Assembly (NCBI RefSeq): GCF_009192765.1
Contig: NZ_VOHQ01000002.1
Span: 372,001-436,000, forward strand
From: Agriterribacter humi
GTDB lineage: Bacteria > Bacteroidota > Bacteroidia > Chitinophagales > Chitinophagaceae
DNA length: 64,000 nucleotides
Direction of reading: 5' to 3'
Shown here: piece by piece, positions 18,254-27,884 of the stretch
Layout of the letters: each line of letters begins with the position of its first letter
How positions within the stretch are numbered: position 1 is the stretch's first letter
Notes under the pieces: model-generated
Told to the model about the DNA's origin: nothing
Databases searched by the model: none
Seen by the model: only the letters and a program-made list of their open reading frames with translations
Translations under genes and position numbers: made by a program

Positions 18254-19120
18254 TTATTTCATATTTTGCCGGAAGGCTTTGGGCGTTTGCCCGGTGATCT
18301 GCTTAAAAAAGGAGAAAAAATTTACGGGATTATTATAACCACACTCGTAACAAATATCTTTTATAGAATAATTTTCATTCTGCAATAATTTCCGGGCATG
18401 GCCGATTCTTATTTCATTTAAAAAGCGGGTAAACGTTTTTTGTGTTTTTTGTTTAAAATACCGGCAAAAAGCATTGGGAGTCATATTGCATATACGGGCA
18501 ACTTCCTCCAGCATGATATCCCTGCTGAAATTCCTGAGCAAAAACTGGTAAACATCATTAAATCGTTCCATATCGTTTTCATTTGTTGAACTCTTGTAGC
18601 CAATGCTGGCTAATGCAATAGATTCTTTTGATTTGGATAACATATCAATGATCTGAAGAAACGTGCCCAGTTGAACCAACCCGCCGCATTGTGCTACTTC
18701 TTTTACCTTTTCAATTATTTTCAGCCTTGTTTGTCCATGAAATCTTAAACCTCTTTCTGCCCTGTGCATTAAATCATTGTATAAACTGACACTTGCTGTA
18801 TCATCGGTAACCCTGTTTATAAATTCAAGTGGAAAATAAAGCCCGATTGCTTTTGTATACATTTTTTTTTTCTTTTTATAATATACCGGGTCGCATTGCC
18901 ATATGTGTGGCAGTTCCGGGCTGGCAAGGATCAGTTCTCCTTCTGCAAAGTTCCCTACAAAATCGCCGATGATCAGTTTGCCATGCCCGTTTTCAATCCA
19001 GGTAAGCTCACATAATTTATGAAAATGAAAGGGGTGATCGAAATGAGGTTTATAAATTTTTTTCACCCAAATTTTTTTCTCACCAATAATAGGAGCATCT
19101 ACAATGAGTTCAGGCTTCAT
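18254..19120 (-). CDS. AraC-family transcriptional regulator with N-terminal cupin
   Basis: 288 residues. The N-terminal half is a cupin-like sensor domain (HPFHFHKLCELTWIENGHGK, about 29-50). The C-terminal ~100 residues contain the paired helix-turn-helix of AraC proteins, with MLEEVARICNMTPNAFCRYFKQKT and the signature CYECGYNNPVNFFSFFKQITG..P..FR. It is encoded divergently from susC at 19380, with about 260 bp between the starts, so it probably controls that locus in response to a released sugar. An inverted repeat within that interval (19323-19377) is a candidate site. The inducer is not known. Confidence 0.9.
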   Translation of the reverse strand: MKPELIVDAPIIGEKKIWVKKIYKPHFDHPFHFHKLCELTWIENGHGKLIIGDFVGNFAEGELILASPELPHIWQCDPVYYKKKKKMYTKAIGLYFPLEFINRVTDDTASVSLYNDLMHRAERGLRFHGQTRLKIIEKVKEVAQCGGLVQLGTFLQIIDMLSKSKESIALASIGYKSSTNENDMERFNDVYQFLLRNFSRDIMLEEVARICNMTPNAFCRYFKQKTQKTFTRFLNEIRIGHARKLLQNENYSIKDICYECGYNNPVNFFSFFKQITGQTPKAFRQNMK

Positions 19121-19322
19121 AACAATCGTTGATGTTAAGTTATTGAATCTTATTTGTAAATAACGGCTATGTGGGTTTTATAAGAATAGCCTGCTTTTAA
19201 AGGGATACGAATGGGATGATTACATAAAGCAATATAAATATCCTTTTGATGGTTAATTTTAAAGGTATGGTAAAATACTTTACTAACTCAATAAGAATCG
19301 CAACTAAAAAAGAAGGTTTTAT

Positions 19323-19377
19323 AGTTAGGTTTGATTGGTCATTTATAATTTCCGATTTTAAATCAAACAATCTAACT
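19323..19377. repeat. Inverted repeat in the susC leader
   Basis: The arms are AGTTAGGTTTGATT (19323-19336) and AATCAAACAATCTAACT (19361-19377); they pair over AGTTAG and TTTGATT with a small bulge. The right arm ends 2 bp before the first possible susC ATG at 19380. It could be an operator for the divergent AraC protein, or an mRNA hairpin affecting initiation. Confidence 0.5.
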
Positions 19378-19379
19378 GT

Positions 19380-22300
19380 ATGCTTGTAACCAGAACTACA
19401 TGTACACATGGACATGCCATGCATTCCATCTTCACAAGAGCGGGTATGTATTCAGGAGCGCTCTTTTTAATACTTCTTTTTAATAGTTCCGTGCAGGGAA
19501 CTGTTTTTCGCGGTGAAATGGCTCCGGAAGGAATCAGGCAAAGCAAAATCAGCGGTACAGTAAAGGACCAGGACGGGGTGCCTCTTGCAGGAGCCACTGT
19601 AAAGATTAAAGGTAAACCTGGCGGGGTGCAAACCGATCTTTCAGGCAAATTTGCTATTGAGGCGGGAGCCAATGATGTACTTGTAATCAGCGCGATAGGG
19701 TATGCGGAAAAAGAAATAACAGTAGGTGCCGGGCTGAATTACAATGTATCCCTGGATAAGGAATATTCGGAGCTGGACCAGGTGGTAGTAGTGGGCTATG
19801 GTACGCAGAAAAAAGTTAATTTAACAGGCGCCATCTCTACGGTAGGATCCGTGGAACTCAATAAACGGCCAGTATCGAACGTCTCGAACCTGTTACAGGG
19901 AAAAGTTGCCGGACTTCAGGTTTCCCAGGCCGAAGGAAAGCCGGGAATGGAGAATAACACTTTAAGAATTCGTGGTACCGGCACATTTAGTAGTGCTGGA
20001 AGCAGTCCGTTGGTGTTAATTGATGGAATTACGGGAGACATTAATAATTTAGATCCCAATGATGTAGAATCCGTTTCAGTATTGAAAGATGCAGCCTCCA
20101 GCTCCATTTATGGCGCCCGTGCAGCAAACGGCGTAATCCTGATTACCACAAAGAAAGGGAAGTCAGGACTCATTTCCGTTGAATATAGTGGTAATGTTCA
20201 GGCTCAAAAGGCGACCCGGTTGCCCAAATTATTGTCTAATTCTGCTGATTACATGATGTATTGGAATGAAGGCAGGATCAGGGCTGGATTCCTTCCCTAT
20301 TTTACTGAGGCGGAAATTGAAGCATACAGGAGCCATCCAAATGATCCGGTTCATTACCCGAATTATAACTGGATTGACGAAAGTTTCCGCACTGCAACTG
20401 TTCAAAATCATTATTTAAGTGTTAGAGGAGGAAATGAAAAGACAACGTTTAATCTGTCTCTTGGATATTTGGATCAGGGTGGGATTATCAGCATCTATGA
20501 TTATCAAAAATATAATTTACTCGTGTCGGTTGAAACCAAAGTGAAAGACTGGCTCACTTTGGGCGGTCAAATTCAGTTTGTGAAAAAGAACATAAGGACT
20601 TCCACCTGGGATAACACAGTAGGCTATTCAATTCTTGATATTTATGGATCTGCGCCAAACTATACCCCTACTATGACACTACCCGACGGCACAACCGGGT
20701 ATGTGGCAAGATATAGTTCAGCTATAGGAGAATGGACAGTTAGAAATCCAGAGGCACAAGACGTAAGCGGAAGCTTTAAACAAAACCACTACAATGTTGT
20801 TCCGCAAATTTATACAAATATAAAACTGGCTAAGAATTTAACATGGTATACTAAAGGGGCAATTGCTTTTGATGATGACTTTAGTAAAAACCATGAAATT
20901 GCAGTAAATAACTACTATTTCAACGATGGTAGTTTTGCCCATAACAATTCTCCACAGCGGCTTGGGGTACAAGACAGCTACTACCAAAACATGTTGGCAA
21001 CCTATTATTCAACATTAAATTATCATAATGTTTTTAGTGATATTCATAATGTGAATGTATTGGTAGGCTACAATCAGGAATACAATTTCTACAGGCAATT
21101 GGGAGGAACTAAAGTTACTTTTCCCACTGATGGTCTGGAAGAACTTAACGCAGGCTCATCCTTGGGACAAACTACTTCGGGCACAGCCAATGAGTGGGGT
21201 ATTCAATCTTTTTTCGGTCGGGTTACCTATGATTTCAAAAGTAAGTATCTGTTTGAAGCAAATGCCAGGTACGATGGAACATCCAGGATTGCCTCTGCAA
21301 ACCGATGGGGATTCTTCCCCTCTTTATCTGCCGGTTGGAGAGTTTCAGAGGAGTCATTTATGAAAAATGTCAGTTGGATTCAAAACCTAAAACTTAGAGG
21401 TTCATGGGGACAATTAGGTAATCAGAATGTGGGAAATTACCCGTATCAGGCAGTTTTAAATACAACCTCCTATCCATTTTCCAGTGCTTACCCGGGAGTA
21501 ATTAATAGCCGAATGGTGGATCCATCCTTGAAATGGGAGACAACTACTATGACCGATTTTGGTATAGACCTCAGCGTAAAGGGAGGATTGTTTACTGCCA
21601 CATTCGACTGGTTTAACAAAGTTACCGATGACATACTTTACCAGGTGCCTGTACCTGCCAGCATAGGATTATCTCCTCCAACAGTTAATTATGGCAAAAT
21701 GAAAAATACAGGGTATGAGATTGAAGTGGGACATGGCAAACAAATAGGCGACTTTGGATATAATGTCTCTTTGAATTTTTCTTCGGTTAAGAATGAGGTA
21801 CTTAGAATTTTAGCTCCCTCTTACGGGAATACTACAATTCAGGAGGGATTGCCCTTTAATTCTTTATATATGATTGAATGGATTGGAATATTTCAGAATC
21901 AGGATGAAATTGACAAATCACCAAAGCAACAATTTAATCCCAAACCGGGTGACTTGAAATACAAAGATCAGAATGGTGATAATATTATTGACTCCAAAGA
22001 TCGTGTTGTTATTCCTGGTGCTTATCCTAAATTCATTTATGGAGGCAGCATCAACCTCACCTGGAAAAACTTCGATTTAAGCGCATTCTTTCAGGGTGTT
22101 CAGGGGCAAAAGATTTCTGCCCAGGGATTAACATGGGGGGCAGTGCCATTTATACAGGGTAGTCCTCCAACAACTGATTTTATTGAGAATATGTGGACAG
22201 GGGAAGGTTCAACCAATAAGAATCCGGCCATGTATATTTCCGGATATGGGCCGGTAACAGGTACTACCAACACTTATTGGTTGTACGATGCATCCTATCT

Positions 22301-22511
22301 GCGGTTAAAAAATCTATCCATTGGATATGATATTCCAAAAAGATATACTCAAAAAATCGGATTACAGGATCTCCGTGTTTATGTATCTGGTGACAACCTT
22401 TTAACTTTCACGAAGTATCCGGGAGCTGATCCCGAAAAGGCCAATAATGGTTGGTTTACCTCTTATCCGCAAATAACGATTTACACTTTTGGAATTAAGG
22501 TTAAACTTTAA
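19380..22511 (+). CDS. SusC-family TonB-dependent outer-membrane transporter
   Basis: Up to 1043 residues. A start at the in-frame ATG at 19419 (MHSIFTRAGMYSG) would give a more usual signal peptide and would avoid the hairpin just before 19380, so the start is uncertain. Domains in order: signal peptide ending near SVQG; a carboxypeptidase-regulatory-like beta-sandwich (SGTVKDQDGVPLAGATVKIKG); the plug with the conserved VVVVGYGTQKKVNLTGAIS and VLKDAASSSIYGARAANGVILITTKKG; then a 22-strand barrel ending in a C-terminal aromatic-rich strand. It imports oligosaccharides across the outer membrane with its SusD partner 18 bp downstream, energised by TonB. Confidence 0.95.
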   Translation: MLVTRTTCTHGHAMHSIFTRAGMYSGALFLILLFNSSVQGTVFRGEMAPEGIRQSKISGTVKDQDGVPLAGATVKIKGKPGGVQTDLSGKFAIEAGANDVLVISAIGYAEKEITVGAGLNYNVSLDKEYSELDQVVVVGYGTQKKVNLTGAISTVGSVELNKRPVSNVSNLLQGKVAGLQVSQAEGKPGMENNTLRIRGTGTFSSAGSSPLVLIDGITGDINNLDPNDVESVSVLKDAASSSIYGARAANGVILITTKKGKSGLISVEYSGNVQAQKATRLPKLLSNSADYMMYWNEGRIRAGFLPYFTEAEIEAYRSHPNDPVHYPNYNWIDESFRTATVQNHYLSVRGGNEKTTFNLSLGYLDQGGIISIYDYQKYNLLVSVETKVKDWLTLGGQIQFVKKNIRTSTWDNTVGYSILDIYGSAPNYTPTMTLPDGTTGYVARYSSAIGEWTVRNPEAQDVSGSFKQNHYNVVPQIYTNIKLAKNLTWYTKGAIAFDDDFSKNHEIAVNNYYFNDGSFAHNNSPQRLGVQDSYYQNMLATYYSTLNYHNVFSDIHNVNVLVGYNQEYNFYRQLGGTKVTFPTDGLEELNAGSSLGQTTSGTANEWGIQSFFGRVTYDFKSKYLFEANARYDGTSRIASANRWGFFPSLSAGWRVSEESFMKNVSWIQNLKLRGSWGQLGNQNVGNYPYQAVLNTTSYPFSSAYPGVINSRMVDPSLKWETTTMTDFGIDLSVKGGLFTATFDWFNKVTDDILYQVPVPASIGLSPPTVNYGKMKNTGYEIEVGHGKQIGDFGYNVSLNFSSVKNEVLRILAPSYGNTTIQEGLPFNSLYMIEWIGIFQNQDEIDKSPKQQFNPKPGDLKYKDQNGDNIIDSKDRVVIPGAYPKFIYGGSINLTWKNFDLSAFFQGVQGQKISAQGLTWGAVPFIQGSPPTTDFIENMWTGEGSTNKNPAMYISGYGPVTGTTNTYWLYDASYLRLKNLSIGYDIPKRYTQKIGLQDLRVYVSGDNLLTFTKYPGADPEKANNGWFTSYPQITIYTFGIKVKL

Positions 22512-22529
22512 ATAATAAACTATAACTCC

Positions 22530-24059
22530 ATGAATAGGTATATAAAAAATATTATAATTAACAGTTCCATCATTGGAATTCTGATATTGTGTTTTGGGTC
22601 GTGTAAAAAATTCCTGGATAAGAATCCCCTTGACCAGATTTCCAGCCCTACCTTTTGGAAGACACAGAACGATGCTGATCTGGCTTTAGCCGGATGCTAT
22701 TCCCGCCTTAATGTTTCAAGTTTTATATTTGAAGGCAAGATAGCATTAGACATTTTAGCCGGAGATGCAAATGAAGGAAGCCAAAGTTTAGGTACCAGTT
22801 CCACAGGCGTACTTGCGCAGGGAACAATAGAATCAACTTCAGGCGGCTTGGTAAACAATATTTATAATCAGTCATATCAGGGTATTGCTTCATGTAATCT
22901 TTTCCTCGCAAATATTGACAATGTTCCTATAACTGATGCGATTAAGGCACAATACAAAGGGGAGGTTCTTTTTTTAAGGGCATTATTCTATTTTGAGCTT
23001 TCAGATTTTTATGGTGGAGTGCCACTTTATACCAATCCTGTTACTACAGAGGAAGCAAAAGTTAAGCAAAGTACAAAGGCAGAGGTTGTTGCGCAGGTAC
23101 TCTCTGATTTGGATGGCGCCATTGCAAATCTGCCTAATACTGAATATAGCAGTAAAGGGCATGCCGTAAAAGGCTCCGCGTTAGCGCTTAAATCCAGAGT
23201 GTTGCTATACCAGGGGGATTGGGCCGGAGCGGCAGATGCCGCTAATCAGGTTATAGCTGATGGTAAGTTCAGTCTCTATAACGACTTCCAGAACTTGTTT
23301 CTGGCAGCAGGTCAAACAAACAATCCGGAAATCATGTTCTCGGTCAAGTTTCTAAATCCTGATAATTATTCTCAGCAGGATATTAGGTTAGAGTGGCATG
23401 GAATCCTAAATCCGCGTCAGGAATTAGTAGATGCATTTGAGTGTACAGACGGTTTGCCAATTACTACATCACCTTTATATCACCCTGATAATTTCAAATT
23501 GAATCGTGACCCCAGAATGTTATTAACAGTGAAATTGTTTTCCGATCCTGCAGTTCAGGCTTCCGGTAAAGTTGTACCATATGCTTATAATGGTGCTTCA
23601 TCAACTGGTTATGAACCTTCTAAGCTATGTAATGTTGAAGCACTGCCAGTTGATTATTCAACCAAAAGCGAACAGGATTGGGTCTTATTAAGATATGCTG
23701 AAGTTTTATTGAATTATGCTGAAGCTAAAAATGAATTGAGTGGTCCTGATGCCTCTGTATATGATGCTATAAATGCTGTTCGCGCAAGACCAGGTATTGA
23801 CATGCCGCCTATCCCTTCAGGATTAACTAAGGAACAAATGAGAACGCGCATTTGGAATGAGAGAAGAGTTGAATTTGGATTGGAAGGATTAAGATACGGA
23901 GATATCAAACGGTGGAAATTAGCTGAAACCTATATTCCTTCCCTGGTTGATCCGGGGGGTGTTCATCGTGCATTCAATCCTGCTAAACATTATGTGTTTC
24001 CCTTCCCACAAAGTGAAATAGATGTTAATGAAAACCTGGAGCAGAATCCCAATTATTAA
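22530..24059 (+). CDS. SusD-family glycan-binding lipoprotein
   Basis: 509 residues. The lipoprotein signal has its lipobox ending at C25 (CFGSC), followed by KKFLDKNPLDQISSPTFWKTQNDADLAL, the standard SusD N-terminus. TPR-like helices follow (RALFYFELSDFYGGVPLY), and near the C-terminus come RYAEVLLNYAEAKNEL and NERRVEFGLEGLRYGDIKRW, typical RagB/SusD elements. It forms the lid over the SusC barrel and binds the incoming glycan at the cell surface. The gene is translationally close to susC. A strong hairpin follows its stop, so downstream genes may be expressed at a lower level. Confidence 0.95.
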   Translation: MNRYIKNIIINSSIIGILILCFGSCKKFLDKNPLDQISSPTFWKTQNDADLALAGCYSRLNVSSFIFEGKIALDILAGDANEGSQSLGTSSTGVLAQGTIESTSGGLVNNIYNQSYQGIASCNLFLANIDNVPITDAIKAQYKGEVLFLRALFYFELSDFYGGVPLYTNPVTTEEAKVKQSTKAEVVAQVLSDLDGAIANLPNTEYSSKGHAVKGSALALKSRVLLYQGDWAGAADAANQVIADGKFSLYNDFQNLFLAAGQTNNPEIMFSVKFLNPDNYSQQDIRLEWHGILNPRQELVDAFECTDGLPITTSPLYHPDNFKLNRDPRMLLTVKLFSDPAVQASGKVVPYAYNGASSTGYEPSKLCNVEALPVDYSTKSEQDWVLLRYAEVLLNYAEAKNELSGPDASVYDAINAVRARPGIDMPPIPSGLTKEQMRTRIWNERRVEFGLEGLRYGDIKRWKLAETYIPSLVDPGGVHRAFNPAKHYVFPFPQSEIDVNENLEQNPNY

Positions 24060-24109
24060 GTTTTAAAATTCAATGTTATTATATTGATCGTGTGATTTAT
24101 TTGATGTGG

Positions 24110-24163
24110 CAGTGGTTTTTACTATCTAATAAAAATATTAGTGACCAATAGTAAAAGCCACTG
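24110..24163. terminator. Long hairpin after susD, possible attenuating terminator or processing site
   Basis: Two 16-nt arms, CAGTGGTTTTTACTAT (24110-24125) and ATAGTAAAAGCCACTG (24148-24163), pair throughout with a single G-T mismatch. The loop can itself form CTAAT/ATTAG. Only a weak T-run follows (ACACTTTT), so it may reduce read-through or stabilise the 3' end of the susCD message rather than stop transcription fully. Confidence 0.6.
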
Positions 24164-24203
24164 TACACTTTTCCTCAATGCCTCCTGTACCTAAATAATG
24201 ATA

Positions 24204-26687
24204 ATGAAAAAGCCTTTTTTACTTTTACCTGTACTGTGTTTTTTAGGATTTTTCTGCAACAATGACAAACCGCCAATCAACGACCTTTCTTCATTTAACC
24301 TTGCAAAAAAACATACGCTGCATTATGACAAGCCCGCAGTTGATTTTTTTGAGGGTGCTTTACTGGGCAACGGGGGAATGGGTGTGGTTGTAACTACAAG
24401 GCCTGATGGGGTTATGCTTTATTTTGGACATAATAATGTTTGGGATATACGCATTGCCGAAAAAAACAAAAAAGAGATAGGCACTTTTGATTATGTATTC
24501 GGCAAAGTGAGCAAAATATCCGACACCTTAAAAGTGCTTACAGACGACCCCTGGTATAAAAAGTACAGCGCCATGGCCCAGGAAAACTACCGGCAACCCT
24601 ATCCACGACCTTTTCCCTGTGGTTCTGTATTGCTGGGATTTGACAGAAGAGACGCAGAATTGTTAGGTCATTCCCTCAATATTTCAAATGGTCTGTGCGA
24701 AGTATACTTGCTGGATGCCGACAAAAAGAAAATAAAGCTACAGTTGTTCACCGATATGCAGGAAGATAAATTGTGGATGCAACTGGTGGATGATGAAGGG
24801 AAAAAGGTTCCCAATATTTTTAAACGAATGAAGGTAATGCCGGACCCTTCCACCCCTTCGGAGTTTCCGAAATATGCCAGTGATGAATCGCTGAATGATG
24901 GTACGCTTTCCTTCAGGCAGGTGTTGCCCTATCAGGAACCGGACGTATACGATGTTCAAAAAGGGCATCCGAAAGATAAGGCATTCCGGCTAACGGCAAC
25001 GAGTAATCTCCCTTTAACAAAAACAAGCAGGATAAACTGGGATGGTAATAATGAAGAAATGCAGAACCTGGAGGCCGCCCTGGAAGAAGGAAATGAGTTT
25101 ATGGCAAGCGTATCTTTAACAGAAGGATTAAATACTGAGGTACCCGTTGAACTGCATTCGCAAAAACCGGATGCGGCATCATACAGTAAATCCAGGATAG
25201 CAGCCGATGAATCATGGAAAACGTACTGGGCAAAGTCTGGTGTAAGTTTGAGTGATGATTTCCTCGAAGAAATATGGTACCGGAATCTATATTTTTTTAA
25301 CTGTGCGGCAAAAGATGGTGTAACAACGCCCGGGCTGTTTGCCAACTGGAGCTACAATAAAATTGGTACTGCATGGCATGGTGATTATCACATGAACTAC
25401 AATACACAGCAGCCATTCTGGATGACTTTTTCAAGCAATCATCTCGAAAAAAATATTCCCTATGTAAATCTCATCGAATCATTAATGGATGTAAGCCGGA
25501 TATGGGCCCGGGACTATTACAAACTTCCCGGCGCCTATTTCCCGCATTCTGCCTACCCGGTAGATATGACAATGAATCCCTATCCTGTTCCGCATTGGGG
25601 CTGGGAGATTTGTGAAACACCCTGGTCGGTTCAGGGACTCTGGTGGCATTATCTGTATTCTGCCGACACTGTTTTTTTAAAGACAAGAGCCTATACACCT
25701 ATAAAAGAAGCGGTTGAATTTTTAGTAGCATATATGAAAAGACCTGAGGCACGGTGCGGCGCCCGCTGGAAGGACAACAAGTACCATATCTTTCCTACCA
25801 TACCACCAGAATTATATGCCTTGCGGCCCGGCTTCAAATACAATTACGATTGTACAGTAGATTTAACCCTGACAAAATTTGTATTCAAAGCTTTTGAAGA
25901 AATGGTAGCTGTGCTTAAAACAGAAGCTACAGACCAGGCAATTTTAAATGATGTAAAAGATATACTCGCTAACTTCCCGGATTATCCTACCGCCATTTCA
26001 AAAAAATATGGTGAAGTGCTGGTATCTGTTCCCGAAGAGCACGACCAGGTTGTATACAATGTTCCATCGCCGCTGATGACGGTATTTCCCGGAGAGGATC
26101 ACGGCCTGCATTCAGACGACACTACCAAGCAATTATTGAAAAATACATTTTATAATCAGCAAAATGAAGGGGGAAACGATTTGGTATTTATCAATTTGCA
26201 GGCTGCCCGTATTGGCTTGCTGGATGTAGAAAGGTTTAAAAGACAGGTAAAGTATTCTTTATTGCCCAATGGCACGGCAACAGATAAAGTAATGCAGGTA
26301 CATGGCCGATATAAAGACCATACAAAATATGATTATATGGGGGCTATGGGAATATGGTTCGAAAACTTTGCGTTACCTGTAGTAATTAATGAATGTCTGA
26401 TGCAGAGTTATAATGGAACGATCAGGCTTTTCCCAAACTGGGATAAAGCAAAAGACGCACAGTTCCAAAACTTACGCGCAGTAGGTGCTTTTCTCGTAAG
26501 CGCAACACTTAAAGGAGGAGAAATAAGACAGGTAAGCATTCACAGTGAAAAAGGCGGCACATTAAAGATCGTATCTCCATGGGGTAAAAAAGGAACGCTT
26601 AGCAATGAGGATGGCAGTAAGAAAATTGAGTCAGAAATAATTGAGATCAAAACATCACCGGGAGAAAACATTATACTGGAACCGTGA
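24204..26687 (+). CDS. GH95-like (alpha/alpha)6 glycosidase lipoprotein
   Basis: 827 residues from the ATG at 24204 (an ATG at 24198 is equally in frame). The lipobox is LGFFC, giving a membrane-anchored enzyme. The N-terminal beta-domain contains ALLGNGGMGVVV, the GH95-type 'LGNG' signature. The barrel region includes GTAWHGDYHMNYNTQQPFW, a close match to the GH95 'GGDYHLNIN.Q' segment whose Asp/Asn residues line the active site. The C-terminus is a beta-sandwich. GH95 enzymes are inverting alpha-L-fucosidases or galactosidases. It follows susCD, as the first hydrolase of the locus. The exact sugar is not determinable. Confidence 0.75.
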   Translation: MKKPFLLLPVLCFLGFFCNNDKPPINDLSSFNLAKKHTLHYDKPAVDFFEGALLGNGGMGVVVTTRPDGVMLYFGHNNVWDIRIAEKNKKEIGTFDYVFGKVSKISDTLKVLTDDPWYKKYSAMAQENYRQPYPRPFPCGSVLLGFDRRDAELLGHSLNISNGLCEVYLLDADKKKIKLQLFTDMQEDKLWMQLVDDEGKKVPNIFKRMKVMPDPSTPSEFPKYASDESLNDGTLSFRQVLPYQEPDVYDVQKGHPKDKAFRLTATSNLPLTKTSRINWDGNNEEMQNLEAALEEGNEFMASVSLTEGLNTEVPVELHSQKPDAASYSKSRIAADESWKTYWAKSGVSLSDDFLEEIWYRNLYFFNCAAKDGVTTPGLFANWSYNKIGTAWHGDYHMNYNTQQPFWMTFSSNHLEKNIPYVNLIESLMDVSRIWARDYYKLPGAYFPHSAYPVDMTMNPYPVPHWGWEICETPWSVQGLWWHYLYSADTVFLKTRAYTPIKEAVEFLVAYMKRPEARCGARWKDNKYHIFPTIPPELYALRPGFKYNYDCTVDLTLTKFVFKAFEEMVAVLKTEATDQAILNDVKDILANFPDYPTAISKKYGEVLVSVPEEHDQVVYNVPSPLMTVFPGEDHGLHSDDTTKQLLKNTFYNQQNEGGNDLVFINLQAARIGLLDVERFKRQVKYSLLPNGTATDKVMQVHGRYKDHTKYDYMGAMGIWFENFALPVVINECLMQSYNGTIRLFPNWDKAKDAQFQNLRAVGAFLVSATLKGGEIRQVSIHSEKGGTLKIVSPWGKKGTLSNEDGSKKIESEIIEIKTSPGENIILEP

Positions 26688-26738
26688 GAACGTTTCGCTC
26701 TGCGATGATTGATACGTATAATCTATTAAAACACAATT

Positions 26739-27884
26739 ATGCATTTACCGTTAAAGGGCATTGTTGTATTGGAATTCAGTCAATATTTATCCGGACCCTG
26801 CGCAGGACTTCGCCTGGCGGACCTTGGAGCGCATGTAATTAAAATTGAACGTCCGCAAAAGGGAGAAGCTGGTAGAAAACTGGCGATCAAAAATTTATGG
26901 GCCGATGAAAGTTCACTGTTGTTTCATACCATTAACCGCAATAAAGAAAGTTTTACAGCCGATCTCGGTGATCCGCAGGATATGCAATGGATAAAACGGC
27001 TGATCGGCCAGGCAGATGTGATCACGCATAATTTCAGGCCCGGCGTTATGGAAAAAAAAGGATTGCATTACGAATCGGTAAAGGAAATAAATCCGGGTAT
27101 TGTTTACACAGAAATTTCCGGTTATGGAAACCACGGCCCATGGAAAAATAAACCAGGGCAGGATCTGCTCATTCAATCATTGTCCGGCCTTACGCATTCC
27201 ACCGGAAATTATCATGATAACCCGCTTCCATTCGGACTGGGGATTGGTGATTATTTGTGCGGTAACCAGGCCGTTCAGTTTATACTAGGTGCGCTCATTC
27301 GCAAAAAGAAAACAGGACAGGGGGCGTTGCTGCAGTTGAGCCTCATGGAAACGTTGATTGATTTTCAGTTTGAATTTTTTACTACCTATTTTCAGAGTAA
27401 GCGTCAGCACAAACGTTCTGCCATCAGTAATGGTCATTCATTGCTGAGTGCGCCTTATGGTATTTATAAAACACAGGACGGCTACATTGCAATAGCCATG
27501 ATGCCGCTTCAAAAACTAAATGCCGCAATTGATTGTGAAGCATTGACTCAGTTTGAAGAAGAGGACACCTTTAAGAAAAGAGATGAGATAAAAGCCGTCA
27601 TCAGCACTCATCTGCTTACAGGTACAACAACATCCTGGCTAAAAAAAACGCAACCGCTTGACTTGTGGGTGATGCCCGTTTTAAACTGGCAGGAATTAAA
27701 AGAAAAGCAGGGATATAAGATATTGGAGATGGAACAGCAGATACATTTAGACGATATAGAAATCACAACTACCCGCTGTCCCGTTCGTATAAATGGCCAG
27801 ATATTTCTTTCTGGTAAACCGGCGCCGCAGGTTGGACAGCATACAGAACACATCAAAGCCGCATTGTCGTTAAAATATGAGTAA
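26739..27884 (+). CDS. Class III (CaiB/BaiF) CoA-transferase, subunit or isozyme 1
   Basis: 381 residues, at the usual family length. Recognisable elements are LEFSQYLSGPCAGLRLADLGAHVIKIE at the N-terminus, NFRPGVMEK..L.YE, and GIGDYLCG, which places the catalytic Asp at D171. These enzymes form interlocked dimers in the cytoplasm and move CoA between carboxylic acids through aspartyl-CoA thioester intermediates. The stop overlaps the start of the next gene by 8 bp (ATGAGTAA), so translation is coupled to a same-length paralogue. CoA-transferases are unusual in polysaccharide utilisation loci. The acid substrate is unknown; an activated sugar acid, lactate or a glycan acyl substituent are possibilities. 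Confidence 0.9.
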   Translation: MHLPLKGIVVLEFSQYLSGPCAGLRLADLGAHVIKIERPQKGEAGRKLAIKNLWADESSLLFHTINRNKESFTADLGDPQDMQWIKRLIGQADVITHNFRPGVMEKKGLHYESVKEINPGIVYTEISGYGNHGPWKNKPGQDLLIQSLSGLTHSTGNYHDNPLPFGLGIGDYLCGNQAVQFILGALIRKKKTGQGALLQLSLMETLIDFQFEFFTTYFQSKRQHKRSAISNGHSLLSAPYGIYKTQDGYIAIAMMPLQKLNAAIDCEALTQFEEEDTFKKRDEIKAVISTHLLTGTTTSWLKKTQPLDLWVMPVLNWQELKEKQGYKILEMEQQIHLDDIEITTTRCPVRINGQIFLSGKPAPQVGQHTEHIKAALSLKYE

